A stretch of 31,213 bases of DNA. Source: CAMEON01 sp045577755 (GTDB taxonomy: Bacteria > Bacillota > Clostridia > Oscillospirales > CAG-272). The stretch lies in contig JAZNJA010000163.1 of the NCBI GenBank assembly GCA_045577755.1, positions 1 through 31,213 of the forward strand, read 5' to 3'. Below, in pieces: positions 23,172-31,213 of this stretch (positions within the stretch are counted from its first letter, which is position 1; each line of letters opens with the position of its first letter). The notes beneath the pieces were generated by a model. The model searched no databases, was not told the DNA's origin, and saw only the letters and a program-made list of their open reading frames with translations. The position numbers were made by a program, and so were the translations under genes.

Positions 23172-23812
23172 GACCCTGGCTGGACCGTCTGAACGGCTGG
23201 GTCTGGATCGGGCTGTTCCTGCTGGGAGCCATGGCCCTGGCCTGCGTGTGGTGGATGGCGCGCTACCTGGTCAAGCGGGCCTTCCTGCTGGCCAAGCTCA
23301 TCGCCGACAGCCGAAAGGGAAGGATCGCTCTGCGCCCCCGCCATCCCTTGTGGTGGCTTTTGGGGAGACGCTTACGCTACGACTTCCTGGTGGACCTGCC
23401 CCACCCCGATACGGGTGAGCCCGCCTGCACCCTGGCGGTCAAGGTGATCCCCACCCTCCGAAAGACCACCGAATACTGCATCGGGGACATGGACCGCTGG
23501 CAAGCCAAGACCAACTACCTCTTCCCAACCGGCCGCGGGGTCATGATGTACGATTTCGGCTACCGCAAATGCCTCCCCCGCCCCGTGGATCGGGTGTTCC
23601 TCATGGCCCCTGCGGGGGTCATTCGGGTCTATCTGTTCTACCCCCATCCCTACGCCCTGACCATGGAGCTTCGGGGGGAGGACAGGCACAACGCCTACCG
23701 AGGGGTCTCGGAGAAGTGCGTGCCTTTGTGGCACGAGGGGGTACTGTGCCTGGATCTGGACAGCCTGCGCAAGCTGATCAAAACGGGAGATATCCCGCCC
23801 CCGACCATCTGA
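23168..23812 (+). CDS. Single-pass membrane protein coupled to the sigma factor
   Basis: This 214-residue protein is of unrecognised family. A short N-terminus is followed by one membrane helix (about 11-35, WVWIGLFLLGAMALACVWW), then a strongly basic stretch (about 38-67) and a soluble domain. The positive-inside rule puts this domain in the cytoplasm. It is rich in aromatic residues and beta-strand-like segments. The ATG at 23168 overlaps the sigma gene's stop (ATGA), implying coupled translation. A single-pass membrane protein paired with an ECF sigma factor is the usual setting of an anti-sigma factor, but no known anti-sigma domain is visible, so that role is only a guess. A strong terminator follows. 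Confidence 0.8.
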   Translation: MRPWLDRLNGWVWIGLFLLGAMALACVWWMARYLVKRAFLLAKLIADSRKGRIALRPRHPLWWLLGRRLRYDFLVDLPHPDTGEPACTLAVKVIPTLRKTTEYCIGDMDRWQAKTNYLFPTGRGVMMYDFGYRKCLPRPVDRVFLMAPAGVIRVYLFYPHPYALTMELRGEDRHNAYRGVSEKCVPLWHEGVLCLDLDSLRKLIKTGDIPPPTI

Positions 23813-23820
23813 AAGCATGA

Positions 23821-23846
23821 CCGACCCTCCCGAGGGTCGGTTTTTT
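23821..23846 (+). terminator. Rho-independent terminator after the sigma operon
   Basis: Stem CCGACCCT/AGGGTCGG (23821-23828 with 23833-23840) followed by six T. Confidence 0.95.
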
Positions 23847-23944
23847 GTTGCCCTCAGCGCCATGGGTAAAGTGAAAAGCAGGTGAAAATTTTGAACAATC
23901 ACCTTATCAAACATGAGCATACTGTAAATACCGAATGGCTTTGC

Positions 23945-23973
23945 TTGACAGAATGGCGAAACTGTGGTATGAT
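23945..23973 (+). promoter_or_regulatory. Promoter of the CvpA/GH3-AAA operon
   Basis: TTGACA (23945-23950), a 17-base spacer, and TATGAT (23968-23973), overlapping a second TATAAT. This looks like a housekeeping promoter, so the sigma factor upstream is not obviously needed here. Confidence 0.85.
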
Positions 23974-24029
23974 ATAATAAATAAGGTATACACATTTCAC
24001 AGAACTCACCATAGAACGAGGTTTATCCT

Positions 24030-25526
24030 ATGTCATTTACCATGTTTTCGGCGGTTCTTTTACTGGCTGTCGGGCTGGGAGTGTTCATTGAAGCCTTTCG
24101 CGGTGTGAGGCGGGGGCTGTCCAAGAGTCTCCTGGCTCTCGCTTGCGTGCTGCTGGCGGCATTGGGCGCTACGGCGCTGTCGGTCCGGCTGTCGGATTAC
24201 CCGACTCCCATGATCACCGAGATCATTCTGCGCCTGCTCCCCATGTCGGATTCGTTGCGGGATCTGTTCCCCCATCTGGATACCATTGTCGAGGGGGCCG
24301 TGGATGCTCTGCTCAGCTCTCTGCTTTTTGTAGCCTTCTTCATCCTGCTGCGCCTGATCCTCCGCCTGACCGTATCGATCCTGAACCGCACCTGCCTGCG
24401 TCCCTCGGCTCACGACGTGGGCTACGAGGGGGCGCACGCCCCCTGGTACCGTCGTCATGACCGCCTCCTGGGCGGCGTGGCGGGGGGCTTCTGCGGCTTC
24501 GCCGTTTCCCTGATGCTGCTCTCCCCCGTGATCGGGACCCTCCACGCGGGCGGCACTGTGCTGAACGCCCTGGAATCCATGAATATCCGCCTGTCCTCCC
24601 TGGGGCTGGGCGCGGGCACCGTGGAGACCGTGGAGACCTTTACCGACGACCCCGCCGTGGCCCTGCTGTACGCCGCGGGAGGCGGGATCATTTACGACGC
24701 TACCGCCACCACCCGCATCAACGACCAACCCGTTTCGGTAGGCCGAGAGGTCAAGACCCTCTGCGCCTTCCTGGAGGATACCGGCTCGGTCATGAGCGTG
24801 CTGTCCAAGCCCGAGGACATGACCGCCGCCCAGCGCAAGATCCTGGAAAGCCTGGGAGCGCAGATCGACAGCTCCTGTATCGCGAGCCTGCTGGCGGCGG
24901 ATTTCCTCTCCAATGCCGCCGAGATCTGGCTGCAGGGCGGCCGCTTTATGAAGATCAGCCGCCCCGCCTGCGGAGAGCTCATTGACCCTTTGATGGACGG
25001 AGCCCTGCAGGTCTGCGTCGAGTCCACGCCAGACTGCGTGGGACGGGACGTGACCACCATTCTGAAGGTATACCTCATCGCCGTGGAGAACGGTCTTCTG
25101 GAAAACCCGGACTACAGCCAGCTGGCCAATGATCTGGACAGCGATGGCGTACTGGGACAGATCTACGACGAGCTGAAAAAGAACCCCTGTATGGCCCACC
25201 TGGCCGACGAGCTTACCTACATAGCCCTCCGCGTGATGGCCTCGGCCATTGAGTGGCAGAACTTTTCGGACGAGATCTACGGCGGCCTTATGGGGGATCT
25301 GGCCGATGCCATGAATATGGTCAACGGCCTGGATACCGATTTCGCGGATCGGGTGGAATCCATGACCGAATACACCATGCAGTACGCCGAGCAGTACGGC
25401 ATGGAGTTGCCCGAGACCCTGGCCGAAATGGCGGCCACCGCCATCGTCCAGCAAATGGGCGGCATGGAGGACGTCACCGCCTCGGATTTCGAGTCCTTCC
25501 TCAAGTACTATCTGGGCGGCCGCTGA
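24030..25526 (+). CDS. CvpA-like membrane protein with long soluble tail
   Basis: This 498-residue protein has four membrane helices in its first 172 residues, at about 3-22, 31-50, 92-117 and 148-172. The first pair flanks FRGVRRGLSKSLL, and the last begins DRLLGGVAGGFCGFAVSL. Both resemble the GxRRG and GxxxG patterns of CvpA (colicin V production) family membrane proteins. The remaining 320 residues are soluble, mostly helical and acidic, and not recognised. CvpA proteins are usually 160-220 residues, so the tail is unusual. The start has GAGG upstream, and a consensus promoter precedes it. It is the first gene of a five-gene operon; the next gene lies 45 bases on. Confidence 0.75.
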   Translation: MSFTMFSAVLLLAVGLGVFIEAFRGVRRGLSKSLLALACVLLAALGATALSVRLSDYPTPMITEIILRLLPMSDSLRDLFPHLDTIVEGAVDALLSSLLFVAFFILLRLILRLTVSILNRTCLRPSAHDVGYEGAHAPWYRRHDRLLGGVAGGFCGFAVSLMLLSPVIGTLHAGGTVLNALESMNIRLSSLGLGAGTVETVETFTDDPAVALLYAAGGGIIYDATATTRINDQPVSVGREVKTLCAFLEDTGSVMSVLSKPEDMTAAQRKILESLGAQIDSSCIASLLAADFLSNAAEIWLQGGRFMKISRPACGELIDPLMDGALQVCVESTPDCVGRDVTTILKVYLIAVENGLLENPDYSQLANDLDSDGVLGQIYDELKKNPCMAHLADELTYIALRVMASAIEWQNFSDEIYGGLMGDLADAMNMVNGLDTDFADRVESMTEYTMQYAEQYGMELPETLAEMAATAIVQQMGGMEDVTASDFESFLKYYLGGR

Positions 25527-25571
25527 TCTGCCCCGCCCCGTTTCCCATCACGCCAAGAAAGGAGCTTGCCC

Positions 25572-26309
25572 ATGGAAGAGATCGCCATGCTGGCCGAAAA
25601 AGCCGTTACTCTGGTGGTTTGCTTTGCCCTGTACCTGTATTTCATGACCTCCGTCCTTCCGCGGGTGACCCTTCGCTTGCGTATGAAGCCCGCGGATATC
25701 CGGGATCGGGGACTCCGTCGGGTTGTGTTCCCCGCGGCTTCCGAGGGGGGATCGGAGGGGGAGGCTCCCGCCGTCGAGCGGGGCGTTGTATACGCCCCCG
25801 AGCCCGCCGCCCGCCGCTTCATGCCCGCGTATGCCCTGTTCACGAGGGACGGGCATGCCTACATCCGCTGCCGTCTCCATCCCCGAGTGGCCTATATCCG
25901 CTACGACGTGGCGGCCTTTGACGTCAAGGGGCGTCTGCTGGACCTGCTCCGCGTGGATGAGCGGGTCACCGCACGCGGTGAGAGCCGTCCCGTCCGACTC
26001 CCCGCCGCCACCGCCTACGCTTCGGTCACGGTGCGCCGCGTGGATAATATGTACGAGAACCGACGGATCAGCGCCACCTACTCTCCTTTGAGTCTGGGCC
26101 TCTTCGGCGGCATTGCGGTGCTGACCACAGCGGCCGTGTCCTTGCTCATTCACGACTGTCTGTCCTATATCCTGACCATGGCGTTTCCCCGCGTGACGCC
26201 CCCCTCCGCCGCGGTTATGCTTCCTGTGGGTGTGCTGCTGGGGGCCGTCTGTGCCACCTGGACACTGCTCCGCTACTACCTGCGCCGCATCCGCGTCCGC
26301 AAGCCCTGA
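25572..26309 (+). CDS. Three-helix membrane protein, unrecognised
   Basis: This 245-residue protein has an N-terminal membrane helix (about 11-30, AVTLVVCFALYLYFMTSVL). A beta-rich soluble domain (about 75-165) follows, including AYIRCRLHPRVAYIRYDVAAFD, which reads like an immunoglobulin/fibronectin sandwich. Two more helices lie at about 173-195 and 212-236, and the protein ends in a very basic tail (RRIRVRKP). I do not recognise the family. The ATG at 25572 follows AAAGGAGC by six bases; a TTG six bases earlier lies within that site and is unlikely. It is second in the operon, 45 bases after the CvpA-like gene. Confidence 0.75.
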   Translation: MEEIAMLAEKAVTLVVCFALYLYFMTSVLPRVTLRLRMKPADIRDRGLRRVVFPAASEGGSEGEAPAVERGVVYAPEPAARRFMPAYALFTRDGHAYIRCRLHPRVAYIRYDVAAFDVKGRLLDLLRVDERVTARGESRPVRLPAATAYASVTVRRVDNMYENRRISATYSPLSLGLFGGIAVLTTAAVSLLIHDCLSYILTMAFPRVTPPSAAVMLPVGVLLGAVCATWTLLRYYLRRIRVRKP

Positions 26310-26368
26310 GATAAGTCTTCTCCATTTCAACGAAAGGACGCCTCGCCCTGCGCAGGCGGTGAAGAACC

Positions 26369-27067
26369 GTGAAGCCCATCACAAAGCCCGGCCTGCCCGC
26401 CGATCTCCCCGAGGACAACGGCGGAAGGGTCATCCTCCGCGCCGATTACCGTCTTCCCCAGCCTGACGGCCTTCCGACGGTGCGGGAATACGTGATCGTC
26501 GAGCGGGAGGGACAGCGCTTCCTCCTCCTTCGCTGGGGACGGGACGGCGCCGTCATGCCCGACCATATGACGCTGGAGGTGGAGCAGCTGAGCGCCGTGG
26601 GCGCCTCTTTGGGGGTGTCCCGCGTGACCTATGCTGCCTCGGACCTGCCGACGGTGGAGCGGGGAGAGAGCTTCGTTCCTCCCTGCGGTATCCCCGTGGA
26701 GATCCTGTGCGCCGACGTGCGGGTGAGCCTCACCGAGGCCCGTTGCGGTGCCTGTGTCTTTCGGGTGGAGGGTACCCGCGTGACCGAGAGCTACCGCCCC
26801 GAGGAGCCCTGGCAGTACGATCCCCGCGGCGGCGAGAGCGTCGGCCTCTCGGACGTCTCCGATCTGTCGGTGCGTTCCCTGAAGGATCGGAAGGTCACCC
26901 TTCTGTGGCCCGTGGTGCTGGCCGCGCTGCTGACCATGGTGCTGCTCATGCTTCTGCCCTATATTCCTAAGAAGGACGACCGCGGATGGACTCTCTCTGC
27001 GGCTTCCTATACCCGGTATACGGAGATTTCCACCCTCCCCCCCTCAGAGGATCTCTCCGTAAGCTGA
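26369..27067 (+). CDS. C-terminally anchored membrane protein, unrecognised
   Basis: This 232-residue protein has about 175 N-terminal soluble residues, beta-rich with Cys clusters (VPPCGIPVEILCADV, ARCGACVFRVEG). One membrane helix (about 177-198, VTLLWPVVLAALLTMVLLMLL) and a short 30-residue tail follow. I do not recognise the family. With no signal peptide, the N-terminal domain probably faces the cytoplasm, like the large domains of its neighbours. It starts at GTG 26369, preceded by AGGCGGTG; this start is less certain than the others. It is third in the operon, 59 bases after the previous gene and 54 before the GH3-AAA fusion. Confidence 0.65.
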   Translation: MKPITKPGLPADLPEDNGGRVILRADYRLPQPDGLPTVREYVIVEREGQRFLLLRWGRDGAVMPDHMTLEVEQLSAVGASLGVSRVTYAASDLPTVERGESFVPPCGIPVEILCADVRVSLTEARCGACVFRVEGTRVTESYRPEEPWQYDPRGGESVGLSDVSDLSVRSLKDRKVTLLWPVVLAALLTMVLLMLLPYIPKKDDRGWTLSAASYTRYTEISTLPPSEDLSVS

Positions 27068-27121
27068 TCCCCCTCGCCCGGCGCGGGCGAGCCTACACCC
27101 ACCATTACGAAAGGGTCTGTT

Positions 27122-30100
27122 ATGCGAACCTACCAACACATCATCAGTCAGCTTACAGAGACGGCCAAGATCCGTCTGCTGACCGATCTGTCCTCCCTGG
27201 CGGAGCCCGAGATGACCATGCTCGGTGTTCCGCGGGTACAGCGCGCCTCCATGCGGGACGGTGGCCTCGGTGGCTACCCGTCCTCCTCTGTGCTGGCGCG
27301 CTCCTGGGACGTGGAGCTGGTTCGCCTTGTGTCGGAGAGGATGGGACAGAATACCGAGGGGGAGGTATGCCTGGTCTCGGTTCCCGGTGCCAAGGCAACC
27401 GTCAGTCCCCTGATGACGGGCCTTTCTGAGGATCCGTTCCTGTCCTGTGAGCTGGCATCGGGCTTCGCGGCGGGCTGTGCCGACGCGGGTCGGGCAGTAT
27501 GCGCCGAGGGGTTGGGCTTCAGCCCGGCGGAGCGCGCCTGCCTGGATTCCCCGCTCCCACCCCGCACCGTGGCCGAATGGCTGACCCGTCCCTACCGCAC
27601 TCTGCTCCGTCGGGGACAGCTCACCGCCCTGACGGTGGAGGACACAGCCGCCGCCGAGGCCCTGCGGGACCGCGACAGGGAGGATGAAACCGTCTTCTTC
27701 CTGTGCCGTAAGGCTACGGGTGCCCATACCGTTAAGGTCCTACGGGACGGTCTGATCTGTGAAAAGGGATCGGCAGACGCTCTGCAAAGCGCCCTTCACG
27801 CCTACAGACGGCTTCGCGCCGACATGGAACGGGGCCAGGCAACCATGGGCGATCTGGATACCGCCATCCGGGAAGGCGAGGTCTTCACCGAGGAGGCACT
27901 GGATGATGCGGTGGATCGCCTCCTGTGCTTCGCCGCCGCCTGCGAGCGGGTGGGGAAGCACCGTCCGGCCGCCCCCCGAACCGTACCCGTCACGGATGCG
28001 GTGGCGGAAGCGCTCTCCTCCGAGATTTCCGGAGAAGAGACGGCTTCCGAGGCGGCTTCCACGGGCGTAGTGCCTCCCGCGGACGTGCCCTCCCATGAAG
28101 CTCCCGCGGAGGGAGACAAGCCCGCTGAAGTATCTTTCATGGACCAAGCCCCCATCGAGGAGCCCGCTCCCGTTGGCCAAATACCCGCCGAGGAGATCGC
28201 CTTCGAGACCGGAGCCGCCCCTGCGGAGGCCTTAGGTCCTGCCCCCTCTCAGCCCCGTCTGTCCGAGGAGGATCCTCTGATTCTGCGTGCCTTTGCCGAG
28301 TCGGTGATTCTGCTGGAGAATCGGAAGAGCGTCCTCCCTTTGGAAAAGCCCATGCGGCTGTGCCTGGTGGGAGAGACCGCAGCCGCCGAGCCGGCGGCCT
28401 CTCGCTGTGCCGCTCTCCTGGCCACCCGCGGCCATAAGGTCGTGGGGATCGCGCGGGGGTATGACAGCACCTGCCCGAACCCTTTGCTGAGCGGCCGCGC
28501 CGCCGAGCTGGCAGAGGAGGCGGCCCTGGCCTGTGCCGAGGCGGATGTGCTGCTTCTCCTTTTGCGGGACGGAGCGCACGCCGATGGCGGTATGCCCACG
28601 CTCCCCCCGGACCAGCTGGCCCTCTGCGACCGTCTGGCCGCCACGGGAAAGCCCGTGATCGCCATCCTCTCCACCGAGCGGGCCCCCCGCATGGATTTCT
28701 GTCACGGCCCGTGCCCCTTCACCGGGGTGATGCTGGCCGCTCACGAGACGTGGGCGGGACTGCGCGTCGCGCTGGAGACCGTTGTGGGTCTGCGTGCCCC
28801 CGCGGGACGGCTGACCCGCACCCTGACAGGCCGCTGGGATCCCCTCGGGGAGTACCGTGACCGTCGGGTCGGCACCCTCCTGGGCTACCGCTTTTTCGAT
28901 ACCCTGGGCTGTGGCGCCCTCTATCCCTTCGGCTACGGCCTGACCTACACCGCCTTCACCTACAGCGACCTCACCGTCGACGGACGGCGAGTCCGCTTCA
29001 CGGTGCGGAATACGGGAGAGCGGCCCGGCGTGGAGATCCCCCAGGTCTACCTGGGCATGAACGGCTCGGCGGTGGCCAGACCCCGCAAGGAGCTTCTGGG
29101 CTTCGCGCGAGTGGAGCTGTCTCCCGGGGCCTCGGTCACGGTAGAGCTACCTCTCCAGAGTCTGCCCGTCTACGACGGGACACGGGGGGGATTCTGCAGC
29201 GAGCGGGGAAGCTATACCCTGTACGTCGGCGCGTCGGTATCGGATATCCGCCTGACGGCCGCGTGGGAATGGGGCGAGGATACGCTCACCCCCGAGGAGC
29301 GCCCCCTCTCCGATACCCTGCCCAACCGATCCAACATCCTTACAGATCAATACACATTGGAGGCACCGTATACGCCTATGAAAGCCATACTTCGCAACCC
29401 CGTCGTGGGGATCGCCGCCCTGGTTCTGGCGGTCAGCGTGAAAATATACGACGTCGTCTCGGCGTCGAACTCGGTCTTCCTCAATATCGTGGCTGCCCTG
29501 CTGGCCCTGGGAGGTGCCGCCTTCTTTGTCCTGGAGATTCTGGACCGAAAGAAGCGCCACGCCGCTGATCAGGAAGCGGCCGAGCAGGCAAACTTTGAGC
29601 TTTTCGAGGGCGCGGATACCATCCCCGTACCCTCGGCAGAGGCTCTGTTCGCGGAGGTCGAGGCAGAGCTGTATATCCCCGAGGAGGGAACCGCGGCTTC
29701 CACTCCCGAGGGCCCCTACGATCATTTCGCTGACGTGGATAAGGAGCTGACTCTGCCCGTCGCTGCCCGCGAGCTGGCTATACTGGCCGCCGAGCGGGGG
29801 GTGACTTTGAGCGAGGGCACCGCCCGCAGCCTGCTGGCCTCCCTGGCCGCTTCCCGTCTGGTGGTACTGCGCCACATGGAGGAGGAGAGCTTCCGCGCCC
29901 TCATGACCTTGCTCTGCGAGTACTTTGCCTGTCCCTTGCATCTGGACCGCGTGGACGCCGGCTATGCCTGCGAGCGGGACGTGCTTCTGCGGGACACCGA
30001 GGAGGGAGAGACTCACCCCAGAGGAGTGCTGAACGCCATGGAGGCCGCCCGCGCCCATCCCGAGAGCATCCATATCGCGGCATTGACCGATGTGGCGGGT

Positions 30101-30724
30101 GCCGATATGCCCACCTACTTCGTCCCCTTCGCCCGCTATGCGCGTACCCCCCTGAGTCGGTGCGCCGTCACCGCCCTCTCCCCCGCAGGCGAGGAAACGG
30201 TCTATACCATCCCTGAAAACCTCTGGTTTATTCTGAACATGAAGGACGAGCCTGTCACCGCCCTGCCGGACCACGTCTGCGAGATCGCCTCGGTCCAGCG
30301 GCTCTCGATGGAGATGACGTCTCCCGCCGAGGGACATACCGATTTCCGCCGCTTTAGCTACGGTCAGATGGTCTATCTCTGTGACCGTGTCCGCTCGAGC
30401 CTGACTGTGGACGAGGAGATCTGGAAGCGGCTGGACCGCCTGGAGGCCTACGCCGCCCGCTTTGGTGAATTCCGCGTGAGCAATAAGCTCTGGCTGGGTC
30501 TGGAGACCTATCTGGCCGTTCTGCTGGCAGGCGGCGGGGAGGAGGCCTCGGCCCTGGATGAGACCCTGGCCGTCAGACTCATCCCCTCCCTTCTCCACGC
30601 CCTGGATGGCAAGCTCCCGAAGGAGGAGCGAAGCCTGAGCGAGACTCTGGACAGCCTGCTGGGAGAGGATCGCACGGCCCTCTGCCGCCGCGCTGTCAAG
30701 GAATCGGGCGCTACCGTTATCTGA
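27122..30724 (+). CDS. GH3-like pseudoenzyme - transmembrane - degenerate AAA+ fusion
   Basis: This is a 1200-residue fusion. Residues 1-275 resemble a shortened GH3 barrel (LGVPRV, MRDGGLGGYPSSS, GLSEDPFLS), but the SDW-type nucleophile segment is not recognisable. A Pro/Glu/Ala-rich linker (about 290-385) leads to a GH3 C-terminal domain (about 388-600; VILLENRKSVLPL, YPFGYGLTYTAF) and the GH3 fibronectin-like domain (about 610-720; VEIPQVYLG, RPRKELLGF). Two membrane helices follow at about 759-777 and 785-807. Residues 870-1200 look AAA+: RSLLASLAASRLVVLRHM (902-919) aligns with the strand before the P-loop of the next gene's product, yet HMEEESFRA replaces GMSGTGKTS. A Walker-B-like LTDVAGADM (Asp990) and sensor-1-like IPENLWFILNMKDE (1030-1043) remain. 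With no signal peptide, both ends should be cytoplasmic. Probably non-catalytic. Confidence 0.8.
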   Translation: MRTYQHIISQLTETAKIRLLTDLSSLAEPEMTMLGVPRVQRASMRDGGLGGYPSSSVLARSWDVELVRLVSERMGQNTEGEVCLVSVPGAKATVSPLMTGLSEDPFLSCELASGFAAGCADAGRAVCAEGLGFSPAERACLDSPLPPRTVAEWLTRPYRTLLRRGQLTALTVEDTAAAEALRDRDREDETVFFLCRKATGAHTVKVLRDGLICEKGSADALQSALHAYRRLRADMERGQATMGDLDTAIREGEVFTEEALDDAVDRLLCFAAACERVGKHRPAAPRTVPVTDAVAEALSSEISGEETASEAASTGVVPPADVPSHEAPAEGDKPAEVSFMDQAPIEEPAPVGQIPAEEIAFETGAAPAEALGPAPSQPRLSEEDPLILRAFAESVILLENRKSVLPLEKPMRLCLVGETAAAEPAASRCAALLATRGHKVVGIARGYDSTCPNPLLSGRAAELAEEAALACAEADVLLLLLRDGAHADGGMPTLPPDQLALCDRLAATGKPVIAILSTERAPRMDFCHGPCPFTGVMLAAHETWAGLRVALETVVGLRAPAGRLTRTLTGRWDPLGEYRDRRVGTLLGYRFFDTLGCGALYPFGYGLTYTAFTYSDLTVDGRRVRFTVRNTGERPGVEIPQVYLGMNGSAVARPRKELLGFARVELSPGASVTVELPLQSLPVYDGTRGGFCSERGSYTLYVGASVSDIRLTAAWEWGEDTLTPEERPLSDTLPNRSNILTDQYTLEAPYTPMKAILRNPVVGIAALVLAVSVKIYDVVSASNSVFLNIVAALLALGGAAFFVLEILDRKKRHAADQEAAEQANFELFEGADTIPVPSAEALFAEVEAELYIPEEGTAASTPEGPYDHFADVDKELTLPVAARELAILAAERGVTLSEGTARSLLASLAASRLVVLRHMEEESFRALMTLLCEYFACPLHLDRVDAGYACERDVLLRDTEEGETHPRGVLNAMEAARAHPESIHIAALTDVAGADMPTYFVPFARYARTPLSRCAVTALSPAGEETVYTIPENLWFILNMKDEPVTALPDHVCEIASVQRLSMEMTSPAEGHTDFRRFSYGQMVYLCDRVRSSLTVDEEIWKRLDRLEAYAARFGEFRVSNKLWLGLETYLAVLLAGGGEEASALDETLAVRLIPSLLHALDGKLPKEERSLSETLDSLLGEDRTALCRRAVKESGATVI

Positions 30725-30745
30725 CCTACCACAAGGAGAACCGCT

Positions 30746-31213
30746 ATGCTGTACCTACCCCCCCATCCGTTCATCGCGCTTTTGGGGAGCGCGGGCGGGC
30801 TTCCGAGCCTGCTGACCTCCGACACCGCCATTGTCATCTATATTTTTGTGATCCTGTCCATTCTGGCCGCGTTGGTGGTGGCGGTGCTGATGGGGAGTCG
30901 GGATCGAAAGGCTTCCCAAGCAGCCAAGGAACCCTTCGCTCCCCCCGAGGCCGAGACTCCCACGGGGCAACGCTTCTGTATGCTGACCCGCATCGACGAG
31001 AATCGGGGAAGCTACGGCCACGTGCGCTACGACAGAGAGGTGACCCTGGAGCGGTTCTGCGAGGATTTCCGCAACTACGCCGCCAGCCGCTTGAATCTCT
31101 ACTACGACATCGACGATATCCGCCGCTTTGTGGCGGGGATGGCGGTGTCCAGGATCCTGATCCTGCAGGGAATGTCGGGAACGGGAAAGACCTCCCTGGC
31201 CCACGCCTTCGGA
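30746..31213 (+). CDS. Membrane-anchored AAA+/P-loop ATPase (partial, runs off window)
   Basis: The first 156 residues are visible and the frame is open at the window end. A membrane helix lies at about 27-49 (AIVIYIFVILSILAALVVAVLM), followed by a basic stop-transfer (SRDRK). A linker leads to a cytoplasmic domain with a complete Walker A, GMSGTGKTS (142-150), preceded by SRILILQ. The segment RRFVAGMAVSRILILQGM aligns with 902-919 of the preceding protein, so the two are paralogues and this one keeps the nucleotide site. ACAAGGAG lies before the ATG, 21 bases after the fusion gene. Walker B, sensors and the arginine finger lie outside the window, so the subfamily cannot be fixed; an McrB/MoxR-like type is a guess. 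Confidence 0.85.
   Translation, partial: MLYLPPHPFIALLGSAGGLPSLLTSDTAIVIYIFVILSILAALVVAVLMGSRDRKASQAAKEPFAPPEAETPTGQRFCMLTRIDENRGSYGHVRYDREVTLERFCEDFRNYAASRLNLYYDIDDIRRFVAGMAVSRILILQGMSGTGKTSLAHAFG

Overview
The window looks like a piece of a GC-rich Bacillota chromosome, probably an uncultured gut-type Clostridia (Oscillospirales-like). The evidence is strong AAGGAGG ribosome binding sites, TTGACA-17-TATAAT promoters, an Enterococcus-type (ntp) V-ATPase operon, an ECF vitamin transporter S component, intracellular glycoside hydrolases and small inverted-repeat elements between genes. The taxonomic call is inference. No rRNA, tRNA, CRISPR array, phage or transposase gene is visible.

Layout. 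1-136 is a tandem array of small hairpins. 137-3014 holds a cell-wall amidase (minus strand) and recG (plus strand), driven by overlapping face-to-face consensus promoters. 3015-4594 is an inverted-repeat element and a GH39 glycosidase. 4595-6256 holds another inverted-repeat element, a terminator, a consensus promoter, a cobalamin riboswitch, a transcobalamin-like (DUF4430) lipoprotein and an ECF S component. Together these read as a B12 capture and uptake unit. 6257-6666 is repeat-rich and non-coding. 6667-8391 is a GH2 enzyme on the minus strand, and 8611-9369 is a PlsC-like acyltransferase.

9433-21266 is a V/A-type ATPase operon in the order F-I-K-E-C-G-A-B-[lipoprotein]-D. The proteolipid K carries the Na+-ligand set known from Enterococcus hirae NtpK and an unusual signal peptide. 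A 782-residue beta-propeller/Ig-like lipoprotein gene sits between subunits B and D.

21372-31213 is the least familiar region. It starts with an ECF sigma factor fused to a large C-terminal domain, with an in-frame internal ribosome binding site and ATG. A translationally coupled single-pass membrane protein follows. After a terminator and a new promoter comes a tight five-gene operon: a CvpA-like membrane protein, two unrecognised membrane proteins, a 1200-residue fusion, and a membrane-anchored P-loop ATPase cut by the window end. The fusion has a degenerate GH3 beta-glucosidase-like part, two transmembrane helices and a C-terminal AAA+-like domain. That AAA+-like domain aligns with the ATPase encoded next to it but has lost its P-loop. 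I infer a membrane complex that pairs an active AAA+ with a dead paralogue carrying a cytoplasmic GH3-like pseudoenzyme. This is the best candidate in the window for an undescribed system.
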